Origin: Chamaelirium japonicum
Taxonomy: Eukaryota > Streptophyta > Magnoliopsida > Liliales > Melanthiaceae
Assembly: GCA_947650365.1 (NCBI GenBank)
Contig: CANTAL010000137.1
Coordinates: forward strand, 496,001 to 560,000
Reading direction: 5' to 3'
DNA length: 64,000 nucleotides
Position 1 is the first letter of the stretch; every line of letters starts with the position of its first letter. Of the stretch, positions 1-13,164 are shown one piece after another. The translations under genes and the position numbers were made by a program. The notes under the pieces were generated by a model that saw nothing but the letters and a program-made list of their open reading frames with translations, ran no database searches and had not been told where the DNA came from.

Positions 1-281
1 AGAATGGATATATTCGTGCAAATGAATTAGAATGGATCGTATGAATGTATTAGAATGGATCATATGAGTGAATTAGAATCGATCATACGAATGAAATAGA
101 ATGGATCGTATGAATGAATTAGAATGGTTACATTCGTGAAAATGAATTAGAATAGATCGTACGAATGAATTAGAATGGATCGTACGAATAAATTAGAATG
201 GATCGTGTGAATGAATTAGAATGGATCGTACGAATGAATTAGAATAGATCCACCGAATGGGTTAGAATGGATCATACGAAT
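1..281 (+). repeat. Forward satellite block, cut by window edge
   Basis: Opens inside a 28-type unit of the GATATATTCGTGC subtype, with another at about 127 (GGTTACATTCGTG). Ends without a palindrome: GATCATACGAATG runs straight into reverse-strand GATCC. A CCACCGAATG monomer near 250 is shared only with about 27210. Confidence 0.9.
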
Positions 282-723
282 GATCCATTCTAATTCATTC
301 ATACGATCCATTCTAATTCATTTGCAAGAATATATCCATTCTAATTCATTCGTACGATCCCTTCTAATTCCTTCGTACGATCCATTCTAATTCCTTTGTA
401 CGATCCATTCTAATTCCTTCGTACGATCCATTCTATTTCATTCGTATGATCCATTCTAATTCCTTCGTACGATCCATTCTAATTCCTTCGTATCCATTCT
501 AATTCACTCATACGATCCATTCTAATTCATTCATACGATCTATTCTAATTCATTCATACAATCCATTCTAATTCTTTCACACGATCCATTCTAATTCATT
601 CGTACGATCCATTCTAATTCATTCGCACAATCCATTCTATTTCATTCGTACGATCCATTCTTACTCATTGGTACGATCCATTCTAATTCATTCGCACGAA
701 TGTATCCATTCTAATTCATTCGT
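282..723 (-). repeat. Reverse satellite block
   Basis: Carries a run of CCTTCG monomers (350-490), including a 20-base unit near 486 that lacks CGT from the linker. Ends at the perfect palindrome CATTCGTACGAATG centred on 723/724. Confidence 0.92.
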
Positions 724-1993
724 ACGAATGAATTAGAATGGATCGTACGAATGAATTAGAATGGATCGTGCGAATGAATTAGATTGGATCGTACGAATGA
801 AGTAGAATGGATCGTACGAATGAACTAGAATGGATACATTCGTGCAAATGAATTAGAATGGATCGTACGAATGAATTAGAATGGATCATACGAATGAATT
901 AGAATGGATCTTACGAATGAATTAGAATAGATCATACGAATAAATTAGAATGGATCGTATGAATGGTTTAGAATGGATACATTCGTGCGAATGAATTAGA
1001 ATGGATCGAACGAATTAATTAGAATGGATCGTACGAATGAATTAGAATGGATCAATTGAATGAATTAGAATGGTTACATTCATGCAAATGAATTAAAATG
1101 GATCGTACGAATCGATTAGAATTGATCGTACGAATGGATTAGACTGGATACATTTGTGCGAATGAATTAGAATGGATCATACGAATGAGTAAGAATGGAT
1201 CGTACGAATGAAATAGAATAGATTGTACGAATGAATTAGAATGAATCGTGCGAATGAATTTGAATGGATCGTACGAATGAATTAAAATGGATCGTGCTAA
1301 TGAATTAGAATTGATCGTACGAATGAAATAGAATGGATTGTACGAATGATTTAGAATGGATCGTACGAATGAATTTGAATGGATCTTACGAATGATTTAG
1401 TATGGATACATTCGTGCGAATGAATTAGAATGGATCATACGAATGAGTAAGAATGGATCGTACGAATGAAATAGAATGGATTGTACGAATGAATTAGAAT
1501 GGATTCGTACGAATGAATTAGAATTGATACATTCGTGCGAATGAATTAGAATGGATCGTACCAATGAGTAAGAATGGATCGTACGAATGAAATAGAATGG
1601 ATTGTGCGAATGAATTAGAATGGATCGTACGAATGAATTAGAATGGATCGTGTAAAAGAATTAGAATGGATTGTATGAATGAATTAGAATAGATCTTATG
1701 AATGAATTAGAATGGATCGTACGAATTAATTAGAATGGATCGTACGAATGAATTAGAATGGATTGTACGAATGAATTAGAATGTATACATTCGTGCAAAT
1801 GAATTAGAATGAATACATTCATGCAAAAGAATTAGAATAGATCGTATGAATGAATTAGAATGGATCCTATGAATGAATTAGAATAGATCGTGCGAATGAA
1901 TTACAATGGATCGTACGAATGAATTAGAATGGATCGTGCTAATGTATTAGAATTGATCGAACGAATGAATTTGCATGAATGAATTAGAATGAA
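724..1993 (+). repeat. Forward satellite block
   Basis: Mixed 23- and 28-type units; from about 1140 the GAATGAGTAAG, GAATGAAATAG and GATTGTACG monomers recur in the same order several times. Ends in a GAATTC-type junction (GAATTCCTACGATCC) that is a diverged reverse-oriented copy of the 58929 junction. Confidence 0.92.
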
Positions 1994-4355
1994 TTCCTAC
2001 GATCCATTCAAATTCATTCGCACGATCCATTCTAATTCATTCATACGATACATTCTAATTCATTCATACAATCCATTCTAATTCTTTCACACGATCCATT
2101 CTAATTCATTCGTAGGATCCATTCTAATTCATTCGTACAATCTATTCTATTTCATTAGTACGATCCATTCTTACTCATTCGTATGATCCATTCTAATTCA
2201 TTCGGACGAATGTATGCATTCTAATTCATTCGTACGATCCATTCTAATTCATTCGTCCGATCCATTCTAATTCATTCGCACGAATGTATCCATTCTAATT
2301 CATTCGTACGATCCATTCTAATTCATTCGTACGATCCATTCCAATTCATTCGTAAGATCCATTCTAATTCATTCGTACGATCCATTCTAATTCATTCGTA
2401 CGATCCATTCTAATTCATTCGCACGAATGTATCCATTCTAGTTCATTCGTACGATCCATTCTAATTCATTCGTATGATCCATTCTAATTCATTCGCACGA
2501 TCCATTCTAATTCATTCGTACGATCCATTCTAATTCATTCGTACGATCCATTCTAATTCATTCGCACAAATATATCCATTCTAATTCATTCGTACGATCC
2601 ATTCTAATTCATTCGCACGATCCATTCTAATTCATTCGTACGATCCATTCTAATTCATTCGCATGATCTGTTCTTATTCATTCGCACAATCCATTCTAAT
2701 TCATTCGCACGAATGTATCCATTCTAATTCATTCGTACGATCCATTCTAATTCATTCGTACGATCCATTCTAATTCATTCGTATTATCCATTCTAATTTA
2801 TTCGTATGATCCATTCCAATTCATTCGTACGATCCATTCTAATTCATTCATACAATCCATTCTAATTCATTCGCATGAATGTATCCATTCTAATTAATTC
2901 GTACGATCCATTCTAATTCATTCGTATGATCTATTCTTATTCATTCGCACGATCCAGTCTAATTGATTCACACGATCCATTCTAACTCATTCGCACGAAT
3001 GTATCCATTCTAGTTCATTCGTACGATCCATTCTAATTCATTAATATGATCCATTCTAATTCATTTGTACGATCCATTCTAATTCATATGCACAAAGGTA
3101 TCCATTCTAATCCATTCGTAGGATCCATTCTAATCCATTCGTACGATCAATTCTAATTCATTCGTACGATCCATTCTAATTCATTTGCTCGAATGTATCC
3201 ATTCTAATCCATTCGTACGATCCATTCTAATTCATTCGAATGAATGTAACCATTCTAACTCATTCATTTGATCCATTCTAATTCATTCGTACGATCCATT
3301 CTAATTCATTCGTCCGATCCATTCTAATTCATTCGCACGAATGTATCCATTCTAATTCATTCGTACGATCCATTCTAATTCATTCGTACGATCCATTCTA
3401 ATTCATTCGTAAGATCCATTCTAATTCATTCGTACGCTCCATTCTAATTCATTCGTACGATCCATTCTAATTCATTCACACGAATGTATCCATTCTAGTT
3501 CATTCGTACGATCCATTCTAATTTATTCGTACGATCCATTCTAATTCATTCGCACGATCCATTCTAATTCATTCATAGGATCCATTCTAATTCATTCATA
3601 CATTCCATTCTAATTCATTCGCACGAATGTATCCATTCTAATTCATTCGTACGATTAGTTCTAATTCATTCACCAAATCTATTCTAATTCATTCATACGA
3701 TCCATTCTAATTAATTCACACGAATGTATCCATTCTAATTCATTCATACGATCCATTCTAATTCATTCGTACGATCCAATCTAATTCACTCATACGATCC
3801 ATTCTAATACATTCATACGATCCATTCTAATTCATTTGCACGAATATATCCATTCTAATTCATTCGTACGATCCATTCTATTTCCTTCGTACGATCCATT
3901 CTACTTCATTCGTACGATCTATTCTTTTTCATTCGTATGATCCATTCTTACTCATTCGTACGATCCATTCTAATTCCTTCGTCCGATCCATTCTAATTCA
4001 TTCGCACGAATGTATCAATTCTAATTCATTCGTAGGATCCATTCTAATTCATTCATATGATCTATTCTAATTCTTTCGCACGAATGTATCCATTCTAATT
4101 CATTCGCACGAATGTATCCATTCTAATTCATTCGTACGATCCATTCTAATTCATTCGTACGATCCATTCTAATTCATTCATACGATCTATTCTAATTCAT
4201 TCATACAATCCATTCTAATTCTTTCACACGATCCATTCTAATTCATTTGTACGATCCATTCTAATTCATTCGCACAATCCATTCTATTTCATTCGTACGA
4301 TCCATTCTTACTCATTCGTATGATCCAATCTAATTCATTCGCACGAATGTATCCA
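1994..4355 (-). repeat. Reverse satellite block, 2.4 kb
   Basis: Long block with many CGCACGAATGTATCC (28-type) units. At 3085-3270 it holds the marker cassette ATATGCACAAAGG ... GTAACC ... CATTTGATCC, the reverse complement of the cassette at 22810-23100. Ends at GTATCCATAATGG. Confidence 0.93.
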
Positions 4356-4787
4356 TAATGGATCATACGAATGAGTAAGAATGGATCGTACGAATGAAAT
4401 AGAATGGATTATGCGAATGAATTAGAATGGATCGTACGAATGAATTAGAATGGCTCGTACGAATGAATTAGAATGGATCATACGAATGAATTAGAATGGA
4501 TACATTCGTGCGAATGAATTAGAATGGATACATTCGAGTGAAAGAATTAGAATAGATCGTATGAATGAATTAGAATGGATCCTATGAATGAATTAGAATG
4601 GATCGTGCGAATGAATTAGAATGGATCGTACGAATGAATTAGAATGGATCGTGCTAATGAATTAGAATTGATCGAACGAATGAATTAGCATGGATCGTGC
4701 TAATGAAGTAGAATGGAACGTACGAATGAATTAGAATGGATCGTGTGAAAGAATTAGAATGGATTGTATGAATGAATTATAATAAAT
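4356..4787 (+). repeat. Forward satellite block
   Basis: Contains the ordered markers GTGCTAATG, GATCGAACG, TTAGCATGG, GTGCTAATG, GGAACGTACG, GTGTGAAAG, GATTGTATG, the exact reverse complement of the order seen just after 58930 and 62932. Ends in the GAATTC-type junction in reverse orientation. Confidence 0.92.
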
Positions 4788-5460
4788 TCGTACGATCCAT
4801 TCGAATTCATTCGCACGATCCATTCTAATTCATTCATACGATCCATTCTAATTCATTCATACAATCCATTCTAATTCTTTAACACGATCCATTCTAATTC
4901 ATTCGTAGGATCCATTCTAATTCATTCGTACAATCTATTCTATTTCATTCGTATGATCCATTCTTACTCATTCGAATGATCCATTCTAATTCATTCGGAC
5001 GAATGTATCCATTCTAATTCATTCGTACGATCCATTCTAATTCATTCGTACGATCCTTTCTTACTCATTCGTATGATCCATTCTAATTCATTCGTACGAT
5101 CCATTCTAATTCATTCGTACGATCGGTTCTAATTCATTCGCACTATCCATTCTAATTCATTCATACGATCCATTCTAATTCATTCGTATGATCCATTCTA
5201 ATTTATTCGTTCAAATATATCCATTCTAATTCATTCGTACGATCCATTTTAATTCATTCGCATGATCCATTCTAATTCATTCGCACGAATGTATCCATTC
5301 TAATTCATTTGCACGATCCATTCTAATTCATTCCTATGATCTATTCTAATTTATTCGTACGATCCATTCTAATTCATTCTAATTCATTCGTACGATTCAT
5401 TCTACGATCCATTCTAATTCATTCGTATATTCCATTCTAATTCATTAGAACGATCCATGC
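4788..5460 (-). repeat. Reverse satellite block with scrambled end
   Basis: The last 90 bases hold shortened units: a core repeated without its linker (CTAATTCATTCTAATTC) and a 13-base step (CATTCTACGATCC). The same shortened units flank the palindromes at 25302 and 38400. Confidence 0.9.
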
Positions 5461-5476
5461 TAATGAATTAGAATGG
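5432..5476. repeat. Palindrome, 19-base arms, 7-base spacer (copy 1)
   Basis: Left arm CCATTCTAATTCATTAGAA, spacer, then TGCTAATGAATTAGAATGG; the TTAGAA end has one mismatch against the right arm. It creates a forward segment of about 23 bases that flips back to reverse through GGATCGTACGATCC near 5483. Confidence 0.85.
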
Positions 5477-5483
5477 ATCGTAC

Positions 5484-6293
5484 GATCCAATCTAATTCAT
5501 TAATACGATCCATTCTTACTCATTCGTATGATCCATTCTAATTCAATCGTACGATCCATTCTAATTCATTCGTACGATCCATTCTAATTCCTTCGTACGA
5601 TCCATTCTAATTCCTTCGTACGATCCATTCTATTTCATTCGTATGATCCATTCTAATTCCTTCGTACGATCCATTCTAATTCTTTTGTATCTATTCTAAT
5701 TCACTCATACGATCCATTCTAATTCATTCGTACGATCCATTCTAATTCATTCATACAATCCATTCTAATTCATTCGCACGAATCTATCCATTCTAATTCA
5801 TTCGTACGATCAGTTCTAATTCATTCACAAAATCTATTCTAATTCATTCATACGATCCATTCTAATTCATTCACATGAATGTATCCATTCTAATTCATTC
5901 ATACGATCCATTCTAATTCATTCGTACGATCCATTCTAATTCACTCATACGATCCATTCTAATACATTCATACGATCCATTCTAATTCATTTGCACGAAT
6001 ATATCCATTCTAATTCATTCGTACGATCCATTCTAATTCATTCGTAAGATCCATTCTAATTCATTCGTACGATCCATTTTAATTCATTCGTACGATCCAT
6101 TCTAATTCCTTCGTACGATCCATTCTAATTCATTCGTACGATCCATTCTAATTCTTTCACACGATCCATTCTAATTTATTCGTACGATCCATTCTAATTC
6201 ATTTGTGCAATCCATTCTATTTCATTCGTACGATCCATTTTTACTCATTCGTACGATCCATTCTAATTCATTCACACGAATGTATCCATTCGT
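5484..6293 (-). repeat. Reverse satellite block
   Basis: Includes the CCTTCG cluster (5588-5690) with a 20-base short unit near 5690, then CACTCATACG and ATACATTCATACG markers. Ends with CACACGAATGTATCC followed by the palindrome CATTCGTACGAATG. Confidence 0.92.
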
Positions 6294-6925
6294 ACGAATG
6301 AATTAGAATAGATTGTACGAATGAATTAGAATGGATCATACGAATGAATTAGAATGGATCGTACGAAGGAATTAGAATGGATCGTACGAATGAATTAGAA
6401 TGGATCGTATGAATGAATTAGAATAGATCGTACGAATGAATTAGAATGGATCGTACGAAGGAATTAGAATGGATCGTACGAATGAATTAGAATGGATATA
6501 TTCGTGCAAATGAATTAGAATGGATCGTATGAATGTATTAGAATGGATCGTATGAGTGAATTAGAATGGATCGTACGAATGAATTAGAATAGATTGTATG
6601 AATGAATTAGAATGGATCGTACGAATGAATTAGAATGGATCATACGAATTAATTAGAATGGATCGTACGAATGAATTAGAATGGATCATACGAATGAATT
6701 AGAATGGATACATTCGTGCGATTGAATTAGAATGGATTGTGCGAATGAATAAGAACAGATCGTGCGAATGAATTAGAATGGATCGTACGAATGAATTAGA
6801 ATGGATCGTGCAAATGAATTAGAATGGATCGTACGAATGAATTAAAATGGATCGTATGATTGAATTAGAATGGATCATGCAAATGAGTAATAATGGATCA
6901 TATGAATGAATTAGATTGGATCGTA
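6294..6925 (+). repeat. Forward satellite block
   Basis: Starts with GAATAGATTGTACG, the constant follower of this junction type, and carries the GATATATTCGTGC, GAATGTATTAG, GTATGAGTG series near 6490-6560. Confidence 0.92.
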
Positions 6926-6929
6926 CGAT

Positions 6930-6974
6930 CCATTCTAATTCATTAGCATGGATCGTGCTAATGTATTAGAATGG
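6930..6974. repeat. Palindrome, 19-base arms, 7-base spacer (copy 2)
   Basis: Left arm CCATTCTAATTCATTAGCA (6930-6948), spacer TGGATCG, right arm 6956-6974 with one mismatch (GTATT for GAATT). It forms a reverse mini-block inside forward DNA, entered through TTGGATCGTACGATCC. It is the opposite orientation of copies 1, 3 and 4. Confidence 0.87.
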
Positions 6975-7630
6975 AATATACGAATGAATTAGAATGGATC
7001 GTAGAATGGATCGTACGAATGAATTAGAATGGATCGTACGAATGAATTAGAATAGATCATAGGAATGAATTAGAATGGATCGTGCAAATGAATTAGAATG
7101 GATACATTCGTGCGAATGAATTAGAATGGATCGTGCGAATGAATTAGAATGGATCGTACGAATGAATTAGAATGGATATATTTGAACGAGTAAATTAGAA
7201 TGGATCATACGAATGAATTAGAATGGATCGTATGAATGAATTAGAATGGATAGTGCGAATGAATTAGAATCGATCGTACGAATGAATTAGAATGGATCGT
7301 ACGAATGAATTAGAATGGATCATACGAATGAGTAAGAATTGATCGTACGAATGAATTAGAATGGATCGTACGAATGAATTAGAATGGATCATACGAATAA
7401 ATTAGAATGGATACATTCGTTCGAATGAATTAGAATGGATCATACGAATGAGTAAGAATGGATCGTACGAATGAAATAGAATAGATTGTACGAATGAATT
7501 AGAATGGATCCTACGAATGAATTAGAATCGATCGTGTGAAAGAATTAGAATGGATTGTATGAATGAATTAGAATGGATCGTATGAATGAATTAGAATGGA
7601 TCGTGCGAATGAATTCGAATGGATCGTATG
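6945..7630 (+). repeat. Forward satellite block
   Basis: Contains a shortened step GATCGTAGAATGG near 7000, and GATATATTTGAACG near 7170, both repeated at 58330-58530. Ends at the GAATTC-type junction. Confidence 0.92.
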
Positions 7631-9405
7631 AATTCATTCAAATTCATTCATACAATCCATTCTAATTCTTTCACACGATCCATTCTAATTCATTCGTACG
7701 TTCCATTCTAATTCATTAGCACGATCCATGCTAATACAGTCGTTCGATCAATTCTAATTCATTAGCACGATCCATTCTAATTCATTCGTACGATCCATTC
7801 TAATTCTTCGCACGATCCATTCTAATTCATTCATAGGATCCATTCTAATTAATTCATACGATCTATTCTAATTCTTTCGCACGAATGTATCCATTCTAAT
7901 TCATTCGCACGAATGTATCCATTCTAATTCATTCGTACGATCCATTCTAATTCATTCGTACGATCCATTCTAATTCATTCATATGATCTATTCTAATTCA
8001 TTCATACAATCCATTCTAATTCTTTCACACGATCCATTCTAATTCATTCGTACGATCCATTCTAATTCATTCGCACAATCCATTCTATTTCATTCGTACG
8101 ATCCATTCTTACTCATTGGTACGATCCAATCTAATTCATTCGCACGAATGTATCCATTCTAATTCATTCGTACGAATCCATTCTAATTCATTCGTACAAT
8201 CCATTCTATTTCATTCGTACGATCCTTTCTTACTCATTCGTATGATCCATTCTAATTCATTCGCACGAATGTATCCATTCTAAATCATTCGTACGATCCA
8301 TTCTAATTCATTCGTACGATCCATTCTAAATCATTCGTACAATCCATTCTATTTCATTCGTACGATCAATTCTAATTCATTAGCACGATCCATTCTAATT
8401 CATTCGTACGATCCATTCAAATTCATTCGCACGATCCATTCTAATTCATTCGCACGAATGTATCCATTCTAATCCATTCGTACGATCCATTCTAATTCAT
8501 TCGCATGAATGTAACCATTCTAATTCATTCATTTGATCCATTCTAATTCATTCGTACGATCCATTCTAATTCATTCGTCCGATTCATTCTAAATCATTCG
8601 CACGAATGTATCCATTCTAAACCATTCATACGATCCATTCTAATTTATTCGTACGATCCATTCTAATTCATTCGTAAGATCCATTCTAATTCATTCGTAC
8701 GATCCATTCTAATTCATTCGTACGATCCATTCTAATTCATTCGTAAGATCCATTCTAATTCATTCGTACGATCCATTCTAATTCATTCGTACGATACATT
8801 CTAATTCATTCGCACGAATGTATCCATTCTAGTTCATTCGTACAATCCATTCTAATTCATTCGTACGATCCATTCTAATTCATTCGCACGATCCATTCTA
8901 ATTCATTCGTACGATCCATTCTAATTCATTCATACGATCCATTCTAATTCATTCGTACGATCCATTCTAATTCATTCGCACAAATATATCCATTCTAATT
9001 CATTCGTACGATCCATTCTAATTCATTCGCACGATCCATTCTAATTCATTCGTACGATCCATTCTAATTCTTTCACACGATCCATTCTAATTCATTCGTA
9101 CGATCCATTCTAATTCATTCGCACGATCCATTCTAATTCATTCGTACGATCCATTCTAATTCATTCATACGATCCATTCTAATTCATTCGCACAAATGTA
9201 TCCATTCTAATTCATTCGTACGATCCATTCTAATTCATTCGCACGATCCATTCTAATTCATTCGTACGATCCATTCTAATTCATTCGCACGATCTGTTCT
9301 TATTCATTCGTACGATCCATTCTAATTCATTCGTACGATCCACTCTAATTCATTCGTATGATCCATTCTAATTAATTCGTATGATCCATTCATTCGTCCG
9401 ATCCA
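7631..9405 (-). repeat. Reverse satellite block, 1.8 kb
   Basis: Opens with ATACAATCC, CTTTCACACG, GTACGTTCC, TTAGCACG, CCATGCTAAT, GTTCGATCAA, the marker order following most copies of this junction. A cassette with GTAACC and CATTTGATCC lies at 8460-8560. Ends at CCATTATGGATAC. Confidence 0.92.
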
Positions 9406-9447
9406 TTATGGATACATCCGTGCTAATGAATTAGAATGGATCGTACG
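9406..9447 (+). repeat. Forward mini-block between two junctions
   Basis: About 42 bases: GGATACATCCGTGCTAATG and one core, then back to reverse through GGATCGTACGATCC. It looks like a fusion of the CCATTATGGATAC junction with the right arm of the 19-base-arm palindrome. Confidence 0.85.
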
Positions 9448-10731
9448 ATCCAATCTAAGTCATTCATACGATCCATTCTTACTCATTCGTATGATCCATT
9501 CTAATTCAATCGTACGATCCATTCTAATTCATTCGTATGATCCATTCTAATTCCTTCGTACGATCCATTCTAATTCATTCGTATGATCCATTCTAATTCA
9601 TTCGCGCAATCTATTCTAATTCGTTCGTACGATCTATTCTAATTCATTCGTACGATCCATTCTAATTCATTCATAAAATCCATTCTAATTTATTCGCACG
9701 AATGTATCCGTTCTAATTCATTCGTACGATCCATTCTAATTCATTCGCACAATCTATTCTAATTCATTCATACGATCTATTTTAATTCATTCGCACGAAT
9801 GTATCCATTCTAATTCATTCATACGATCCATTCTACTTTATTCGTACTATCCGTTCTTATTCACTCATACGATCCATTCTAATTCATTCATACGATCCAT
9901 TCTAATTCATTTGCACGAATATATCCATTCTAATTCATTCGTACGATCCATTCTAATTCCTTCGTACGATCCATTCTAATTCCTTCGTACGATCCATTCT
10001 AATTCCTTCGTACGATCCATTTTATTTCATTCGTATGATCCATTCTAATTCCTTCGTACGATCCATTCTAATTCCTTCGTATCCATTATAATTCACTCAT
10101 AGGATCCATTCTAATTCATTCGTACGATCCATTCTAATTCATTCATACAATCCATTCTAATTCATTCGCACGAATGTATCCATTCTAATTCATTCGTACG
10201 ATCAGTTCCAATTCATTCACAAAATCTATTCTAATTCATTCATACGATCCATTCTAATTCATTCACATGAATGTATCCATTCTAATTCATTCATACGATC
10301 CATTCTAATTCATTCGTACGATCCATTCCAATTCACTCATACGATCCATTCTAATACATTCATACGATCCATTCTAATTCATTTGTACGAATATATCCAT
10401 TCTAATTCATTCGTACGATCCATTCTAATTCCTTCGTACGATCCATTCTAATTCATTCGTACGATCTACTCTAATTCATTCGTACGATCCATTCTAATTC
10501 ATTCGTACGATCCATTCTAATTCCTTCGTACGATCCATTCTAATTCATTCGTATGATCCATTCTAATTCATTCATACAATCCATTCTAATTCTTTCACAC
10601 GATCCATTCTAATTCATTCGTACGATCCATTCTAATTCATTCATGCAATCCATTCTATTTCATTCGTACGATGCATTCTTACTCATTCGTACGATCCATT
10701 CTAATTCATTCACACGAATGTATCCATTCGT
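9448..10731 (-). repeat. Reverse satellite block
   Basis: Second extended CCTTCG cluster (9950-10090) with a 20-base unit near 10077. The order of markers parallels 59930-60260. Ends at CATTCGTACGAATG after CACACGAATG. Confidence 0.92.
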
Positions 10732-12743
10732 ACGAATGAATTAGAATAGATTGTACGAATGAATTAGAATGGATCGTACAAATGAATTAGAATGGATCGT
10801 ACGAAGGAATTAGAATGGATCGTACGAATGAATTAGAATGGATCGTACGAATGAATTAGAATAGATCGTACGAATGATTTAGAATGGATCATACGAAGGA
10901 ATTAGAATGGATCATACGAATGAATTAGAATGGATATATTCGTGCAAATGAATTAGAATGGATCGTATGAATGTATTAGAATGGATCGTATGGGTGAATT
11001 AGAATAGATCGTACGAATGAATTAGAATGGATTGTATGAATGAATTAGAATGGATCGTACGAATGAATTAGAATGGATCATACGAATTAATTAGAATGGA
11101 TCATACGAAAGAATTAGAATGGATCGTACGAATGAATTAGAATGGATCGTATGAATGAATTAGAATGGATACATTCGTGCGAATGAATTAGAATGGATTG
11201 TGCGAATGAATAAGAACAGATCGTGTGAATGAATTAGAATGGATCGTACGAATGAATAAGAATGGATCGTGCGAATGAATTAGAATGGATCGTACGAATG
11301 AATTAGAATGGATACATTTGTGCGAATGAATTAGAATGGATCGTACGAATGAATTAGAATGGATCGTATGAATGAATTAGAATGGATCGTACGAATGAAT
11401 TAGAATGGATCGTGCGAATGAATTAGAATAGATCGTACGAATGAATTAGAATGGATCGTGTGAAAGAATTAGAATGGATCGTACGAATGAATTAGAATGG
11501 ATCGTGCGAATGAATTAGAATGGATTGTACGAATGAATTAGAATGGATACATTTGTGCGAATGAATTAGAATAGATCGTACGAATGAATTAGAATGGATC
11601 GTATGAATAAATTAGAATGGATCGTACGAATGAATTAGAATGGAATGTGCGAATGAATTTGAATGGATCGTACGAATGAATTAGAATGGATCGTACGAAT
11701 GAACTAGAATGGATACATTCGTGCAAATGAATTAGAATGGATCGTACGAATGAATTAGAATGGATCGTACGAATGAATTAGAATGGATCGTACGAATGAA
11801 TTAGAATGGATCGTACGAATGAATTAGAATGGATACATTTGTGCGAATGAATTAGAATGGATCGGACGAATGAATTAGAATGGATCGTACGAATGAATTA
11901 GAATAGATCGTACGAATGAATTAGAATGGATCGTACGAATAAATTAGAATGGATACATTCGTCCGAATGAATTAGAATGGATCATACGAATGAGTAAGAA
12001 TGGATCGTACGAATGAAATAGAATAGATTGTACGAATAAATTAGAATGGATCCTACGAATGAATTAGAATGGATCGTGTGAAAGAATTAGAATGGATTGT
12101 ATGAATGAATTAGAATAGATCGTATGAATGAATTAGAATGGATCATACGAATGAATTAGAATGGATTGTACGAATGAATTAGAATGGATCGTACGAATGA
12201 ATTAGAATGGATACATTCATGCGAATGAATTAGAATGGATACATTCGTGCGAAAGAATTAGAATAGATCGTATGAATGAATTAGAATGGATCCTATGAAT
12301 GAATTAGAATGGATTGTGCGAATGAATTAGAATGGATCGTACGATTGAATTAGAATGGATCGTGTGAAAGAATTAGAATGGATCGTACGAATGAATTAGA
12401 ATGGATCGTGCGAATGAATTAGAATGGATCGTACGAATGAATTAGAATGGATACATTTGTGCGAATGAATTAGAATGGATCGTACGAATGAATTAGAATG
12501 GATTGTGCTAATGAATTAGAATTGATCGAACGAATGAATTAGAATGGATCGTGCTAATGAATTAGAATGGATCGTACGAATGAATTAGAATGGATCGTGC
12601 GAATGAATTAGAATGGATCGTATGAATGAATTAGAATGGATACATTTGTGAGAATGAATTAGAATGGATCGTACGAATGAATTAGAATGGATCGTATGAA
12701 TGAATTAGAATGGATCGTGCGAATGAATTCGAATGGATCATAC
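10732..12743 (+). repeat. Forward satellite block, 2.0 kb
   Basis: 28-type units at 11712, 11832, 11952, 12210 and 12238 are spaced 120, 120, 258 and 28 bases, all fitting 28+23n. Ends at the GAATTC-type junction preceded by the GTGTGAAAG and GATTGTATG monomers. Confidence 0.93.
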
Positions 12744-13084
12744 GAATTCATTCTAATTCATTCATACAATCCATTCTAATTCTTTCACACGATCCATTCT
12801 AATTCATTCGTACGTTCCATTCTAATTCATTAGCACGATCCATGCTAATTCATTCGTTCGAACAAATCTAATTCATTAGCACGATCCATTCTAATTCATT
12901 TGTACGATCCATTCTAATTCATTCGCACGATCCATTCTAATTCATTCATTGGATCCATTCTAATTCATTTATACGATCTATTCTAATTCTTTCGCACGAA
13001 TGTATCCATTCTAATTCATTCGCAGGAATGTATCTATTCTAATTCATTCGTACGATCCATTCTAATTCATTCATACGATACATT
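12744..13084 (-). repeat. Reverse satellite block cut by foreign insert
   Basis: Begins with the standard post-junction marker order (CTTTCACACG, GTACGTTCC, CCATGCTAAT) and stops in mid-monomer at GATACATT, directly before the GC-rich insert. Confidence 0.92.
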
Positions 13085-13164
13085 TGAATCTTGTGGTGAA
13101 CAATGGGAAGTGGGGCAGGTGGCTGACCTGGGCCGGCATCCGGGCGAGGAGGTGGTGGAGGTGC
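13085..13164. other. 80-bp GC-rich non-satellite insert
   Basis: The only sequence here unrelated to the satellite: 51 of 80 bases are G or C (about 64%). It separates a reverse block from a forward one, so it sits on a strand switch. One forward frame is open across it (includes EQWEVGQVADLGRHPG) but runs into satellite and stops at the next core; at least two reverse frames are also open, so openness at this length means little. No start codon context, target-site duplication or terminal repeat is visible. I do not recognise the source; a scrap of a coding region or transposon used as filler at a repaired break is possible. Confidence 0.85.

Noticed and set aside
13085-13164. Insert as a gene exon or an intact mobile element
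   Set aside because: Only 80 bases, open in several frames on both strands, no splice, terminal-repeat or target-duplication signals; kept only as an unexplained insert.
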